Shown: in pieces, positions 1-5,575 of the stretch
Layout of the letters: every line of letters starts with the position of its first letter
How positions within the stretch are numbered: position 1 is the stretch's first letter
From: an uncultured Bacilli bacterium
GTDB taxonomy: Bacteria > Bacillota_I > Bacilli_A > RF39 > UBA660
DNA: 6,518 nucleotides
Assembly: GCA_944327425.1 (NCBI GenBank)
Contig: CALVHJ010000075.1
Location: 1 to 6,518, forward strand
Direction: 5' to 3'
Notes under the pieces: model-generated
Seen by the model: the letters and a program-made list of their open reading frames with translations, nothing else
Database searches by the model: none
What the model was told of the DNA's origin: nothing
Position numbers and translations under genes: made by a program

Positions 1-2
1 AA

Positions 3-1013
3 ATGTATCACGGAAGATTGAAAAAAAGCCATTATGAGGCAGGCTTTAATTGGGGCAAATTATTATATAAAAATGGGAAAATAATTAGTAATAATCATAC
101 TTTCAGAATAACTGAAGAAAGAAAAAGATTTGCTAAAAAATGTTTACCCATATATGAAAAATATTATCCAGAAATTTTAGAAGAAATCAAAGGATTAGCA
201 AAAGGACAACATAGTTCTTATGAAGATTTTTATACATTCTTATTAAGTATGTATTGCTTTGAATTTGATAATCATTGTACTTGTATAGCAGTTAAAGATA
301 ATAATAACATTCTTTTTGGAAGAAATAGTGATTTTTTAGTATCGTTAGAAAAATTATATATGAATTGTCTTTATAATTTAGATAATGCTTATGCTTTTAA
401 TGGAAATACAACAGCATTTATAGAAATGGAAGATGGAATTAATGAGTATGGTTTAGCAGTAGGCTTAACATTTATCTATCCTACCATAATAAAAGCAGGC
501 TTTAATGCTGGTATGATAGTAAGATATTTACTTGAAAAATGTAAAACAACTGATGAAGCATTATCTTTCCTACAAAGTATTCCTATCGCATCACAGCAAA
601 CATTAACTATTGCGGATCGAACTGGTAATATTGTAGTTGTTGAGTGTAATTGCGAAGAAATAGAAATAATAAGACCAAATAAAGATGGTAATTTTATAGT
701 GGCTACTAATGATTTCAATTCTAATAAAATGAAACATTATAATAATTATGAAATTGATACTTGGAAAGCAGAAGAACGATATTTCGTTGCATATAACACA
801 TTAAAAAATCTAAAAGACAATTATTCATTTGATTTAATTAGAGATATTTTATCAGGAAAGTATGGATTTATGTGTCAATATGATAGAAAAAATGATGCTG
901 ATACAGTATGGTCTGTTATTTATGATATTAGAAATAATGCGATTTATAGAGTTGAGGGAAATCCCAAAAGAAAGAAATTCAAACTTGATACAAGACTTAA
1001 ATTAAAAAGTTAA
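3..1013 (+). CDS. C45-family Ntn hydrolase / acyl-CoA:6-APA acyltransferase-like protein
   Basis: The 336-residue product looks like a member of the C45 (AAT/penicillin acyltransferase-like) branch of the Ntn hydrolases, which cut or form linear amide bonds and mature by self-cleavage before a cysteine. Visible family marks are the N-terminal MYHGRLKKSHYEAGFNWG, the probable nucleophile Cys92 in HCTC (Cys94 is a less likely alternative), GRNSDF at 106-111, a GLAVGLT segment at 150-156, ATNDFNS at 234-240 and TVWSVIYD at 301-308. No signal peptide or membrane helix is seen, so it is probably cytoplasmic. The true substrate cannot be read from the sequence; these proteins are often annotated as acyltransferases without proof. 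The ATG at base 3 matches the usual family N-terminus, but its ribosome binding site lies outside the window, so a slightly longer protein cannot be excluded. It is the only gene left of the tRNA-Met remnant and may be cargo of an integrated element. Confidence 0.8.
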   Translation: MYHGRLKKSHYEAGFNWGKLLYKNGKIISNNHTFRITEERKRFAKKCLPIYEKYYPEILEEIKGLAKGQHSSYEDFYTFLLSMYCFEFDNHCTCIAVKDNNNILFGRNSDFLVSLEKLYMNCLYNLDNAYAFNGNTTAFIEMEDGINEYGLAVGLTFIYPTIIKAGFNAGMIVRYLLEKCKTTDEALSFLQSIPIASQQTLTIADRTGNIVVVECNCEEIEIIRPNKDGNFIVATNDFNSNKMKHYNNYEIDTWKAEERYFVAYNTLKNLKDNYSFDLIRDILSGKYGFMCQYDRKNDADTVWSVIYDIRNNAIYRVEGNPKRKKFKLDTRLKLKS

Positions 1014-1092
1014 ATTAATATGTGCTTAATACAAAACATTAAATTACAATTTATCTATTAAATATCATAAAAAATTTGTAGTTAAATTTTAG

Positions 1093-1112
1093 TTATTTTT
1101 TATAAAAAATAA
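1093..1112. repeat. 20-bp perfect A/T palindrome
   Basis: Ten bases (TTATTTTTTA) are followed at once by their reverse complement (TAAAAAATAA) with no loop. All bases are A or T, so chance is less remote than for a mixed sequence. It lies 80 bp after the hydrolase stop codon and directly before the TCAAA repeats. It could be a protein-binding site or a weak hairpin; its role is unknown. Confidence 0.6.
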
Positions 1113-1158
1113 TTCAAATTTACTTATGTTTAATCAAATCTATTCAAACTTACTCAAA
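1112..1158. repeat. Direct repeats with phased TCAAA units
   Basis: The 15-mer ATTCAAATTTACTTA (1112-1126) recurs as ATTCAAACTTACTCA (1142-1156), 13 of 15 bases identical and exactly 30 bp apart. TCAAA starts at 1114, 1134, 1144 and 1154, so the units are 20, 10 and 10 bp apart and fall on the same face of the helix. Such iterated sites beside a tRNA attachment site could be arm-type binding sites of a tyrosine recombinase or its accessory protein, but that is inferred from position only. Confidence 0.55.
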
Positions 1159-1171
1159 TTTTGCAAACAAT

Positions 1172-1199
1172 AAAAAGCCTTAAAAATAAAGGCTTTTTT
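1172..1199 (+). terminator. Rho-independent terminator
   Basis: A stem of AAAAAGCCTT (1172-1181) pairs with AAGGCTTTTT (1189-1198) around a 7-base A-rich loop, and the 3' arm runs into six T residues (1194-1199). The A-run on the left lets it work in both directions. It lies about 160 bp after the hydrolase gene, whose transcript it probably ends; it also separates that gene from the tRNA remnant. Confidence 0.8.
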
Positions 1200-1219
1200 G
1201 ATATTTTACACTATATCAC

Positions 1220-1280
1220 TAGTTAGAGCTTTTTTTTCATACCCGGTAGGTCGGGGGTTCGATCCCCTCTCCCGCTACCA
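1220..1280 (+). pseudogene. 3' part of tRNA-Met(CAT), 5' half missing; probable integration att remnant
   Basis: From the anticodon loop onward this reads as a normal elongator tRNA-Met: CAT anticodon at 1238-1240, 3' anticodon stem CCGGT, variable loop AGGTC, T-stem GGGGG with loop TTCGATC and partner CCCTC, 3' acceptor strand TCCCGCT, discriminator A and encoded CCA ending at 1280. The T-arm matches what I recall of the Bacillus elongator tRNA-Met. Upstream, GTTAGAGC of a D-arm is present at 1222-1229, but the 5' acceptor strand and the 5' D-stem are absent, and the 5' anticodon stem is replaced by a run of eight T. It cannot fold into a tRNA. This is the form left where an element integrates into a tRNA 3' end, the working copy being restored at the other junction. 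A decayed duplicate tRNA is the alternative. Confidence 0.8.
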
Positions 1281-1331
1281 TTATTGCTAAAACGTTGTTA
1301 GAAATTAACAACTTTTTTTCTTGCAATAATG
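1279..1331. repeat. 9-bp inverted repeat enclosing the tRNA terminator
   Basis: CATTATTGC (1279-1287) and GCAATAATG (1323-1331) are perfect inverted copies enclosing the terminator hairpin. The left arm includes the last two bases of the tRNA CCA end. The A-run (1289-1292) and the T-run (1313-1319) between the arms can pair too, giving a long imperfect hairpin of about 53 bases. Confidence 0.6.
1294..1319 (+). terminator. Terminator downstream of the tRNA-Met remnant
   Basis: GTTGTTA (1294-1300) pairs with TAACAAC (1306-1312) around GAAAT, followed by seven T. It is the expected terminator of the former tRNA gene. On the minus strand the same hairpin is followed by GTTTT, 18 bp beyond the yunB stop codon, so it may also end the yunB transcript. 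Confidence 0.75.
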
Positions 1332-1336
1332 CTTAA

Positions 1337-2074
1337 TTAATTCTTAGTATAAATACTACTTTCTTTTTCTATTGTGCCGCCATAAAAACTTGGAACTTTA
1401 CCCTCAATCATCATTTCTGCTATTACAGCATCATATTCAAGGGTAATTTCTTCAATTTGAAACGGACTCATAATTTGCGTCTTAAATTCAATATAAACAA
1501 ACATTTCTACCAAAGCATTATTTAAACCATAATTAGTAACTTTTGTTTTAAGATTAGTAAGAACAGAACCAATAAAATTAATACGTACAGGTATTTTAGG
1601 ACCTAAATTATAAAAATATAGATTATTAAAACTACTTCCTATTGGCACTAGTAAAACCATACTACCAAGATCATGTGATAACTCTTGATCTAAAAAAGCT
1701 ACCGATGCATTACCACTTTCTAAAGCGTTAAAAGAATCATTTAAAATAGCCGATACTTGATCAAGAACAACATAAGCCTGTTTTAAATTAAAATCAACAT
1801 ATAATATATCACCATCATCATTTTTATTAATAATCAAAATATCTTCTAAATTAGTATCACTAAAAACCTTACTATCTAATTTTTCTGTAATAAACTTATA
1901 AGTAACTCTTGTAATTTCATTAGTACTAATTTCTAATAAAGAACTATTTAAATTATTTGTAAACTTAGATAACAAAAAAATGGTAAACAAGATAACAAAA
2001 ATAATTGTAGCCAAAACTATTTTTGATAACATTTTACCATGATATTTACGTATACTTTTAAAACCATTTCTCAT
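1337..2074 (-). CDS. yunB: Sporulation protein YunB
   Basis: The 245-residue product matches the YunB family in length and layout. It has a short basic N-terminus, one membrane helix at about residues 17-36 and an extracytoplasmic domain. Conserved-looking segments are VPIG (143-146), LGPKIPVRI (157-165), IGSV (168-171), YGLNNALVEMFVYIEF (182-197) and EGKVPSFY (224-231). In Bacillus, YunB is a mother-cell protein under sigma E needed for proper spore formation; its biochemical activity is unknown. The gene starts 15 bp after the tail-anchored protein gene and is probably co-transcribed with it. I see no good ribosome binding site before the first ATG; Met15, just before the membrane helix, is a possible alternative. 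A terminator usable on this strand lies just beyond the stop codon. Confidence 0.82.
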   Translation of the reverse strand: MRNGFKSIRKYHGKMLSKIVLATIIFVILFTIFLLSKFTNNLNSSLLEISTNEITRVTYKFITEKLDSKVFSDTNLEDILIINKNDDGDILYVDFNLKQAYVVLDQVSAILNDSFNALESGNASVAFLDQELSHDLGSMVLLVPIGSSFNNLYFYNLGPKIPVRINFIGSVLTNLKTKVTNYGLNNALVEMFVYIEFKTQIMSPFQIEEITLEYDAVIAEMMIEGKVPSFYGGTIEKESSIYTKN

Positions 2075-2089
2075 ATTAGAGTATATGCA

Positions 2090-2941
2090 CTAAAAGAGAG
2101 AAAGATTTAAAAAATAATTTAAAAATATAATTATACCTGCAATTAAAATCAAACATACAATTACAATTATAATATAAATAAGTGCTCTACTTGATTTAAC
2201 CTCTTTTTTAAGATCATTAAAATCATCAAAATCACTTTGGGTAAATTGTAAAGTATTCGTCAAATCTTGAGTTTTATTTTCCATAATTGTCGGCTTAATC
2301 TTATCAGCTTCCTCTAAAGACATAATAGGTGATGTTTCCCCCACACTTTCTTCCTCCGTATGTACTCCATCAACTACAACAGTATCATCACTACCCTTTA
2401 AGTCTGTAAGAATATCCAGAGGATCAAGATCACTATCTTTTTTTTGCTCTTTTATTTCTAGTTCTTTTGCCGTAATTGTATTTATCAAATCCATAAGTTC
2501 ATTATTTTCTGTTTTTTCTTCATCTTTTTCTTCCCCTTCAATATCAAGACTATTTAAAATATCATATTGGGTATCACGTATTTTCTTAAGTCTTTCTTTT
2601 TCATAATCATCTTCTTTTTCGCTTCTAGCCCGCTCTAAAATAGCATTAATATCATATTCTCTTGTTTCATCTAAGCTAATATCTGGTTCTTCATAATCAC
2701 TATCATCAACCACAATACTTCTTCTTTTAGGGCTTTTATTATATTTAGTATCCAAAATTTTTTTAATTTTTTCAACATCAATATTTTTAGCATTATTATC
2801 AAGAACTGTAGCATTAGCTTCTATTTTATAGTCATCTACTTCATAATCATTAAGATTTTCATAAAGACTTTCGTTCTTTTGTTGTCTCAAAGCAATATTA
2901 TTATTTTCTTCATCATAATATTTTTCCATTCTTGTTTTCAT
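2090..2941 (-). CDS. Acidic tail-anchored membrane protein of unknown function
   Basis: I do not recognise a family. The 283-residue product is rich in Asp, Glu, Lys and Asn for its first 250 residues, looks mostly disordered with coiled-coil-like stretches, and ends in one strong hydrophobic helix (about residues 255-280, starting ALIYIIIVIVC) with only a few residues after it. That topology puts the acidic part in the cytoplasm. A longer reading from a TTG at 2959 is possible, but that TTG overlaps the GAAGGAT ribosome binding site (2951-2957) placed 10 bases before the ATG at 2941, so I use the ATG. It lies directly upstream of yunB and is probably in the same transcript, which suggests, without proving, a link to the cell envelope or sporulation. 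A scaffold or recruiting role would fit such a shape but is a guess. Confidence 0.7.
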   Translation of the reverse strand: MKTRMEKYYDEENNNIALRQQKNESLYENLNDYEVDDYKIEANATVLDNNAKNIDVEKIKKILDTKYNKSPKRRSIVVDDSDYEEPDISLDETREYDINAILERARSEKEDDYEKERLKKIRDTQYDILNSLDIEGEEKDEEKTENNELMDLINTITAKELEIKEQKKDSDLDPLDILTDLKGSDDTVVVDGVHTEEESVGETSPIMSLEEADKIKPTIMENKTQDLTNTLQFTQSDFDDFNDLKKEVKSSRALIYIIIVIVCLILIAGIIIFLNYFLNLSLF

Positions 2942-2963
2942 GCACACACGATCCTTCAATATA

Positions 2964-2992
2964 ATGATAACATATTTTTTTCATATTTTAAA
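2964..2992 (-). promoter_or_regulatory. Candidate promoter for the tail-anchored protein-yunB pair
   Basis: On the minus strand TTTAAA (2987-2992) and TATCAT (2964-2969) are 17 bp apart, matching the -35 at 4 of 6 and the -10 at 5 of 6 positions. Transcription would begin near 2957, just before the ribosome binding site. A sporulation sigma factor promoter was not evident. The A/T-rich background makes this call weak. Confidence 0.35.
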
Positions 2993-3001
2993 GGCTTTAT
3001 A

Positions 3002-3030
3002 TTTCCATTTTTAAAAAGTTTTGATATAAT
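3002..3030 (+). promoter_or_regulatory. Extended -10 promoter of the ferredoxin gene
   Basis: TGATATAAT (3022-3030) is a perfect TATAAT with the TG extension. TTTCCA (3002-3007), 17 bp upstream, is a partial -35 (4 of 6). The ribosome binding site AAGGAG (3040-3045) follows, 7 bases before the ATG, so the leader is very short. Confidence 0.6.
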
Positions 3031-3052
3031 TAAACTGATAAGGAGAATTTAT

Positions 3053-3244
3053 ATGAAAAAAATTATTGTAAATGATGAAGCATGCATCGGTTGTGGAGCA
3101 TGTGTATCTATTGATCCTGAACATTTTGAATTTAATGATGAAGGATTAAGTCACGCAACCAACAACGAAAACTTAGAAAGTGCTGATTTAGCAAGTGCCA
3201 TTTCTTCTTGCCCAACCAGTGCTATTAGTATTGAAGAGGAATAA
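3053..3244 (+). CDS. fer: Small [4Fe-4S] ferredoxin
   Basis: The 63-residue protein is a soluble electron carrier with one iron-sulfur cluster. Cys11, Cys14 and Cys17 (CIGCGAC) and Cys53 followed by Pro provide the four ligands; the second CxxCxxC set of bacterial two-cluster ferredoxins is absent. The acidic character (ending EEE) is usual. This size and layout match the monocluster ferredoxin Fer of Bacillus-type bacteria, whose partners differ between species. The start follows AAGGAG by 7 bases. An in-frame extension to about 2879 would run back through the promoter and the divergent gene and is not believed. The gene is a stand-alone transcription unit with its own promoter and terminator. 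Confidence 0.92.
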   Translation: MKKIIVNDEACIGCGACVSIDPEHFEFNDEGLSHATNNENLESADLASAISSCPTSAISIEEE

Positions 3245-3255
3245 TCCTCTTTTTT
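3235..3255 (+). terminator. Ferredoxin terminator overlapping the stop codon
   Basis: AGAGGA (3235-3240) pairs with TCCTCT (3245-3250) around ATAA, which contains bases of the stop codon, and a T-run follows. The final Glu codons form the left arm, so coding and terminator sequence overlap. Confidence 0.75.
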
Positions 3256-3264
3256 ATTTTTTCC

Positions 3265-3294
3265 AAAGAAAAAAGTCTAATTTTACTTTAGACT
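3265..3294 (-). terminator. Minus-strand terminator at the end of the RluB gene
   Basis: AGTCTAA (3274-3280) and TTAGACT (3288-3294) form a perfect 7-bp stem with a 7-base loop. Read on the minus strand it is followed by a T-rich run (3265-3273). The stop codon (3283-3285) is inside the loop. It faces the ferredoxin terminator about 20 bp away. Confidence 0.7.
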
Positions 3295-3996
3295 ATACAA
3301 CTTTTTAACTTCTTTAATTGAAAGTTCTCGATATTCACCACTTGCTAAATTTCCAATACCTAAAAATCCTATACCAATTCTTGATAAACGAATTACGGGA
3401 TGATGCAAACTTTCAAATATTTTTTTCACAACATGGTTTCTTCCTTCAACAATTGTAATTTCCACTATCGACGTTTTTTTCTCAAAATTTTTATCTCTTA
3501 TCTTAAAATTTTCTAGATAAACTTTTCGTCCATCAACCATAATACCACTGCGAAGTCGATCAATATCATCTTTATTTAATAAGCCTTCTATTTTAGCAAC
3601 ATAAGTCTTAGGTATTTTATTTTTCGGATGCATAAGCAAATTAGCTAATTCTCCATCATTTGTTAAAATAATAAGTCCTGTTGTATCATAATCAAGTCTC
3701 CCCACCGGATATATTCTCTCATCAGTATCAATATAATCTCTAACCGTTGATCTATTTTTATCATCACTAACACTTGAAATTACGCCTCTAGGTTTATTAA
3801 GCAAATAATATTTCTTTACTATATCTTTATTTATCATAACACCGTCTACTTCTACTACATCATTTCCCTTAACTTTTGTCCCAAGTTCATCTACAACATG
3901 ACCATTAACTCTTACTTTACCCTTTAAAATAAGTTCTTCCGCTTTCCTTCTTGAAGTAATGCCTGCCTCAGCAATAACCTTTTGTAATCTCTCCAT
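3283..3996 (-). CDS. rluB: RsuA/RluB-family rRNA pseudouridine synthase
   Basis: The 237-residue enzyme isomerises a uridine in ribosomal RNA to pseudouridine. Residues 1-60 form an S4 RNA-binding domain (MERLQKVIAEAGITSRRKAE start). The catalytic domain follows, with KPRG at 68-71 and the family signature GRLDYDTTGL at 99-108, where Asp102 is the catalytic aspartate. LTNDGELANLLMHP (111-124) and the later EGRNHVVKKIFE segment are also typical. In the family RluB acts on 23S rRNA near the peptidyl transferase centre and RsuA on 16S rRNA; length and resemblance to Bacillus RluB favour 23S. It starts 6 bp after the rhomboid gene, and its ribosome binding site TTGAGGTAA covers the last codons and stop of that gene, so translation is probably coupled. 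Confidence 0.92.
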   Translation of the reverse strand: MERLQKVIAEAGITSRRKAEELILKGKVRVNGHVVDELGTKVKGNDVVEVDGVMINKDIVKKYYLLNKPRGVISSVSDDKNRSTVRDYIDTDERIYPVGRLDYDTTGLIILTNDGELANLLMHPKNKIPKTYVAKIEGLLNKDDIDRLRSGIMVDGRKVYLENFKIRDKNFEKKTSIVEITIVEGRNHVVKKIFESLHHPVIRLSRIGIGFLGIGNLASGEYRELSIKEVKKLYSLK

Positions 3997-4002
3997 ATAT
4001 TT

Positions 4003-5163
4003 TTACCTCAAATAACCAAAAAGCATATAACTTAAAAATGCCACTAATAAAACTAAAACTATGATGCCATTAATTTGATCACTTTTCTTAGACTTTCCGG
4101 GAACACCTAAAGCCATAGTAAGTAAATACCCTCCTACTAATCCCCCAATATGGGCAAAATTATCAATTCCAGGTACAAGGAAACCAATGAGCAAATTGAG
4201 GATAATAATAGGAATAACTTGTGTTTTTAAAACAGTCCCCAAATACAAACGATAATGATAACCGAAATATAATAAGGAACCAAGCAAACCAAAGATAGCT
4301 CCACTAGCCCCTACGGATATACTAGAATGAACAACGACAGATAAAAGAGAACCTAATATTCCACTTCCTAAGTAAACGATCAAAAATTTAAATCGACCTA
4401 AGAATCCTTCCAACTGCTTTCCAATAATGTAAAGGGAATACATATTAACAAGCAAATGAACAATACCAGCATGTAAAAACATTGATGTAGCAAGTCTCCA
4501 AACCTGACCTATTTGCACTAAAGGTCTGTAATTAGCCCCAAAAAGTAAAAGAGTAATACTATCTTCACTACCCCTACCCCAAATATAAGTAGCAATAAAC
4601 ATCAAAACACACAAAGCAATAATAATTGGGGTCACAATAGCTTTTTTTGGCTCAAATATTTTGGTAAATACTTTATTATCTTCTACCGTTTTAGCATTAA
4701 TATCATTTGTAACATTAACAATTAAATCAATTCCTGCTTTATCTTTAATTAATTTATTCTTAATGTTAGGAAATACTTTAACGATATTCTTATCTTTTAA
4801 TATAGCATCAATATCTGTAAACTTAATAGAAGATATATTTTTTTCTCCCTCTTCTTCATTCATATGAACATTATCACCAAGATTTACAAATATATTTAAG
4901 GTATTCATACTTATTGATAAGGTCTTTTTCTTAATTTGCTCTACTACTTTCTTAGTTTTAAAAATATCAAATTTGTATTGTTCATCATTATGTATATAAT
5001 TAGAATTAATTCGAATTATCCGATAAGGACCATCCAAATTTTCTAACCAAATTTCATCTTTTACACCTCTAACAACTATAGGCGTATAATTTTCTTCAGT
5101 AATAAAGTAATGAACTAATGACATAACAATTTCATCATTTTTATTAATTATATTAAAATGCAT
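4003..5163 (-). CDS. Rhomboid intramembrane serine protease, GluP/YqgP-like without TPR tail
   Basis: The 386-residue protein cuts membrane proteins within or next to the lipid bilayer. Residues 1-175 form a cytoplasmic domain whose KDEIWLENLDG (35-45) resembles the N-terminal domain I recall from Bacillus YqgP. About seven membrane helices follow (near 176-195, 225-247, 260-279, 284-302, 313-330, 335-353 and 364-384). The catalytic Ser287 is in GASGAIFG (285-292), His338 in FAHIGGLVGG, and the HAGIVHLLVN motif (231-240) supplies His236 and Asn240, which help the oxyanion hole. The chain ends just after the last helix, so the C-terminal TPR repeats of YqgP are missing. Start: AGGTGGTG (5171-5178) lies 7 bases before the ATG. 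The rluB-type gene follows 6 bp downstream, presumably for translational coupling rather than shared function. Confidence 0.92.
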   Translation of the reverse strand: MHFNIINKNDEIVMSLVHYFITEENYTPIVVRGVKDEIWLENLDGPYRIIRINSNYIHNDEQYKFDIFKTKKVVEQIKKKTLSISMNTLNIFVNLGDNVHMNEEEGEKNISSIKFTDIDAILKDKNIVKVFPNIKNKLIKDKAGIDLIVNVTNDINAKTVEDNKVFTKIFEPKKAIVTPIIIALCVLMFIATYIWGRGSEDSITLLLFGANYRPLVQIGQVWRLATSMFLHAGIVHLLVNMYSLYIIGKQLEGFLGRFKFLIVYLGSGILGSLLSVVVHSSISVGASGAIFGLLGSLLYFGYHYRLYLGTVLKTQVIPIIILNLLIGFLVPGIDNFAHIGGLVGGYLLTMALGVPGKSKKSDQINGIIVLVLLVAFLSYMLFGYLR

Positions 5164-5170
5164 ACTATTT

Positions 5171-5222
5171 CACCACCTGTACTTTTATTTTATAACAAAA
5201 CATATATTTAGTAAAGAGGTGG
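5171..5222. promoter_or_regulatory. Divergent promoter and ribosome binding region
   Basis: The 63 bp between the rhomboid gene and the four-helix gene carry start signals for both. On the minus strand TGTTATAAA (5189-5197) is an extended -10 for the rhomboid gene, with only a weak -35. The two ribosome binding sites, CACCACCT (5171-5178, minus strand AGGTGGTG) and GAGGTGG (5216-5222, plus), hold an inverted CCACCT/AGGTGG pair. A plus-strand promoter is not clear; TATATT at 5203-5208 is the only -10 candidate. Confidence 0.45.
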
Positions 5223-5226
5223 AAAC

Positions 5227-5550
5227 ATGAGTTTGATATTTTACTTAACATTTATCATTCTTATTTTCATTGTAACCTATTATTTTATCTATCTCGAAAA
5301 TATTAATCATGACAATTTATTTTACATTATCCTAAATTTTCTTTTTCTTATCATATTACCACTCTATTACTTGCACTTTAATGATCTCATATATAGTCTT
5401 ATTATCAGCATTATGCTTTTTATAAGTTCTTTTATTCTAAATTTAAAAATAAAAGAAATATTTCACGAAGTAAAAACATTTCCTTTAATCTATTTTATAT
5501 TAACTGCTATAATTGTTGGTATAATACTAAAAACCTATTACTCTATATAA
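5227..5550 (+). CDS. Small four-helix membrane protein, function unknown
   Basis: I do not recognise this 107-residue protein. It is almost wholly hydrophobic, with probable helices near residues 2-23, 31-50, 52-73 and 87-105 and short polar links, the longest being KIKEIFHEVKT (74-84). No catalytic or metal-binding motif is evident. GAGGTGG stands 4 bases before the ATG, slightly close but strong, and supports translation. It runs divergently from the rhomboid gene and converges on the RluD gene with only 25 bp between stops, where I find no convincing terminator. Four short helices without motifs could fit a small integral membrane accessory protein, but nothing in the sequence decides it. 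Confidence 0.65.
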   Translation: MSLIFYLTFIILIFIVTYYFIYLENINHDNLFYIILNFLFLIILPLYYLHFNDLIYSLIISIMLFISSFILNLKIKEIFHEVKTFPLIYFILTAIIVGIILKTYYSI

Positions 5551-5575
5551 CTACTAAAGCAATTTATCTTTACTA

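Larger units (their letters stand above)
1014..1336. other. Non-coding region with repeats, two terminators and a broken tRNA
   Basis: No convincing open reading frame lies in these 323 bases. From left to right they hold an A/T-only perfect palindrome (1093-1112), TCAAA-containing direct repeats (1112-1158), a strong hairpin terminator (1172-1199), a tRNA-Met gene lacking its 5' half (about 1220-1280) and a second terminator inside a larger inverted repeat (1279-1331). Bases 1014-1092 show nothing beyond high A+T. The arrangement resembles the end of an integrative element joined to a tRNA attachment site. Confidence 0.75.

Noticed and set aside
476..718. Minus-strand reading frame of 80 codons
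   Set aside because: It lies wholly inside the well-supported C45 hydrolase gene, has no family marks and reads as a reverse-strand shadow.
1211..1237. Terminator ending in the T-run at 1230-1237
   Set aside because: Only about three base pairs can form before the T-run, too few for a hairpin.
1201..1280. A complete, functional tRNA-Met
   Set aside because: No 5' strand can pair with the acceptor TCCCGCT, and a T-run stands where the 5' anticodon stem should be.
2942..2959. TTG start for the tail-anchored protein
   Set aside because: The TTG overlaps the ribosome binding site serving the ATG at 2941, and the candidate promoter would begin transcription at about the TTG itself.
2879..3052. 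N-terminal extension of the ferredoxin to about 121 residues
   Set aside because: The extension crosses the promoter, the ribosome binding site AAGGAG and the start of the divergent gene. The family start is at 3053.
4661..4867. Plus-strand reading frame of 68 codons
   Set aside because: It is antisense to the N-terminal domain of the rhomboid protein, with no ribosome binding site or recognisable product.
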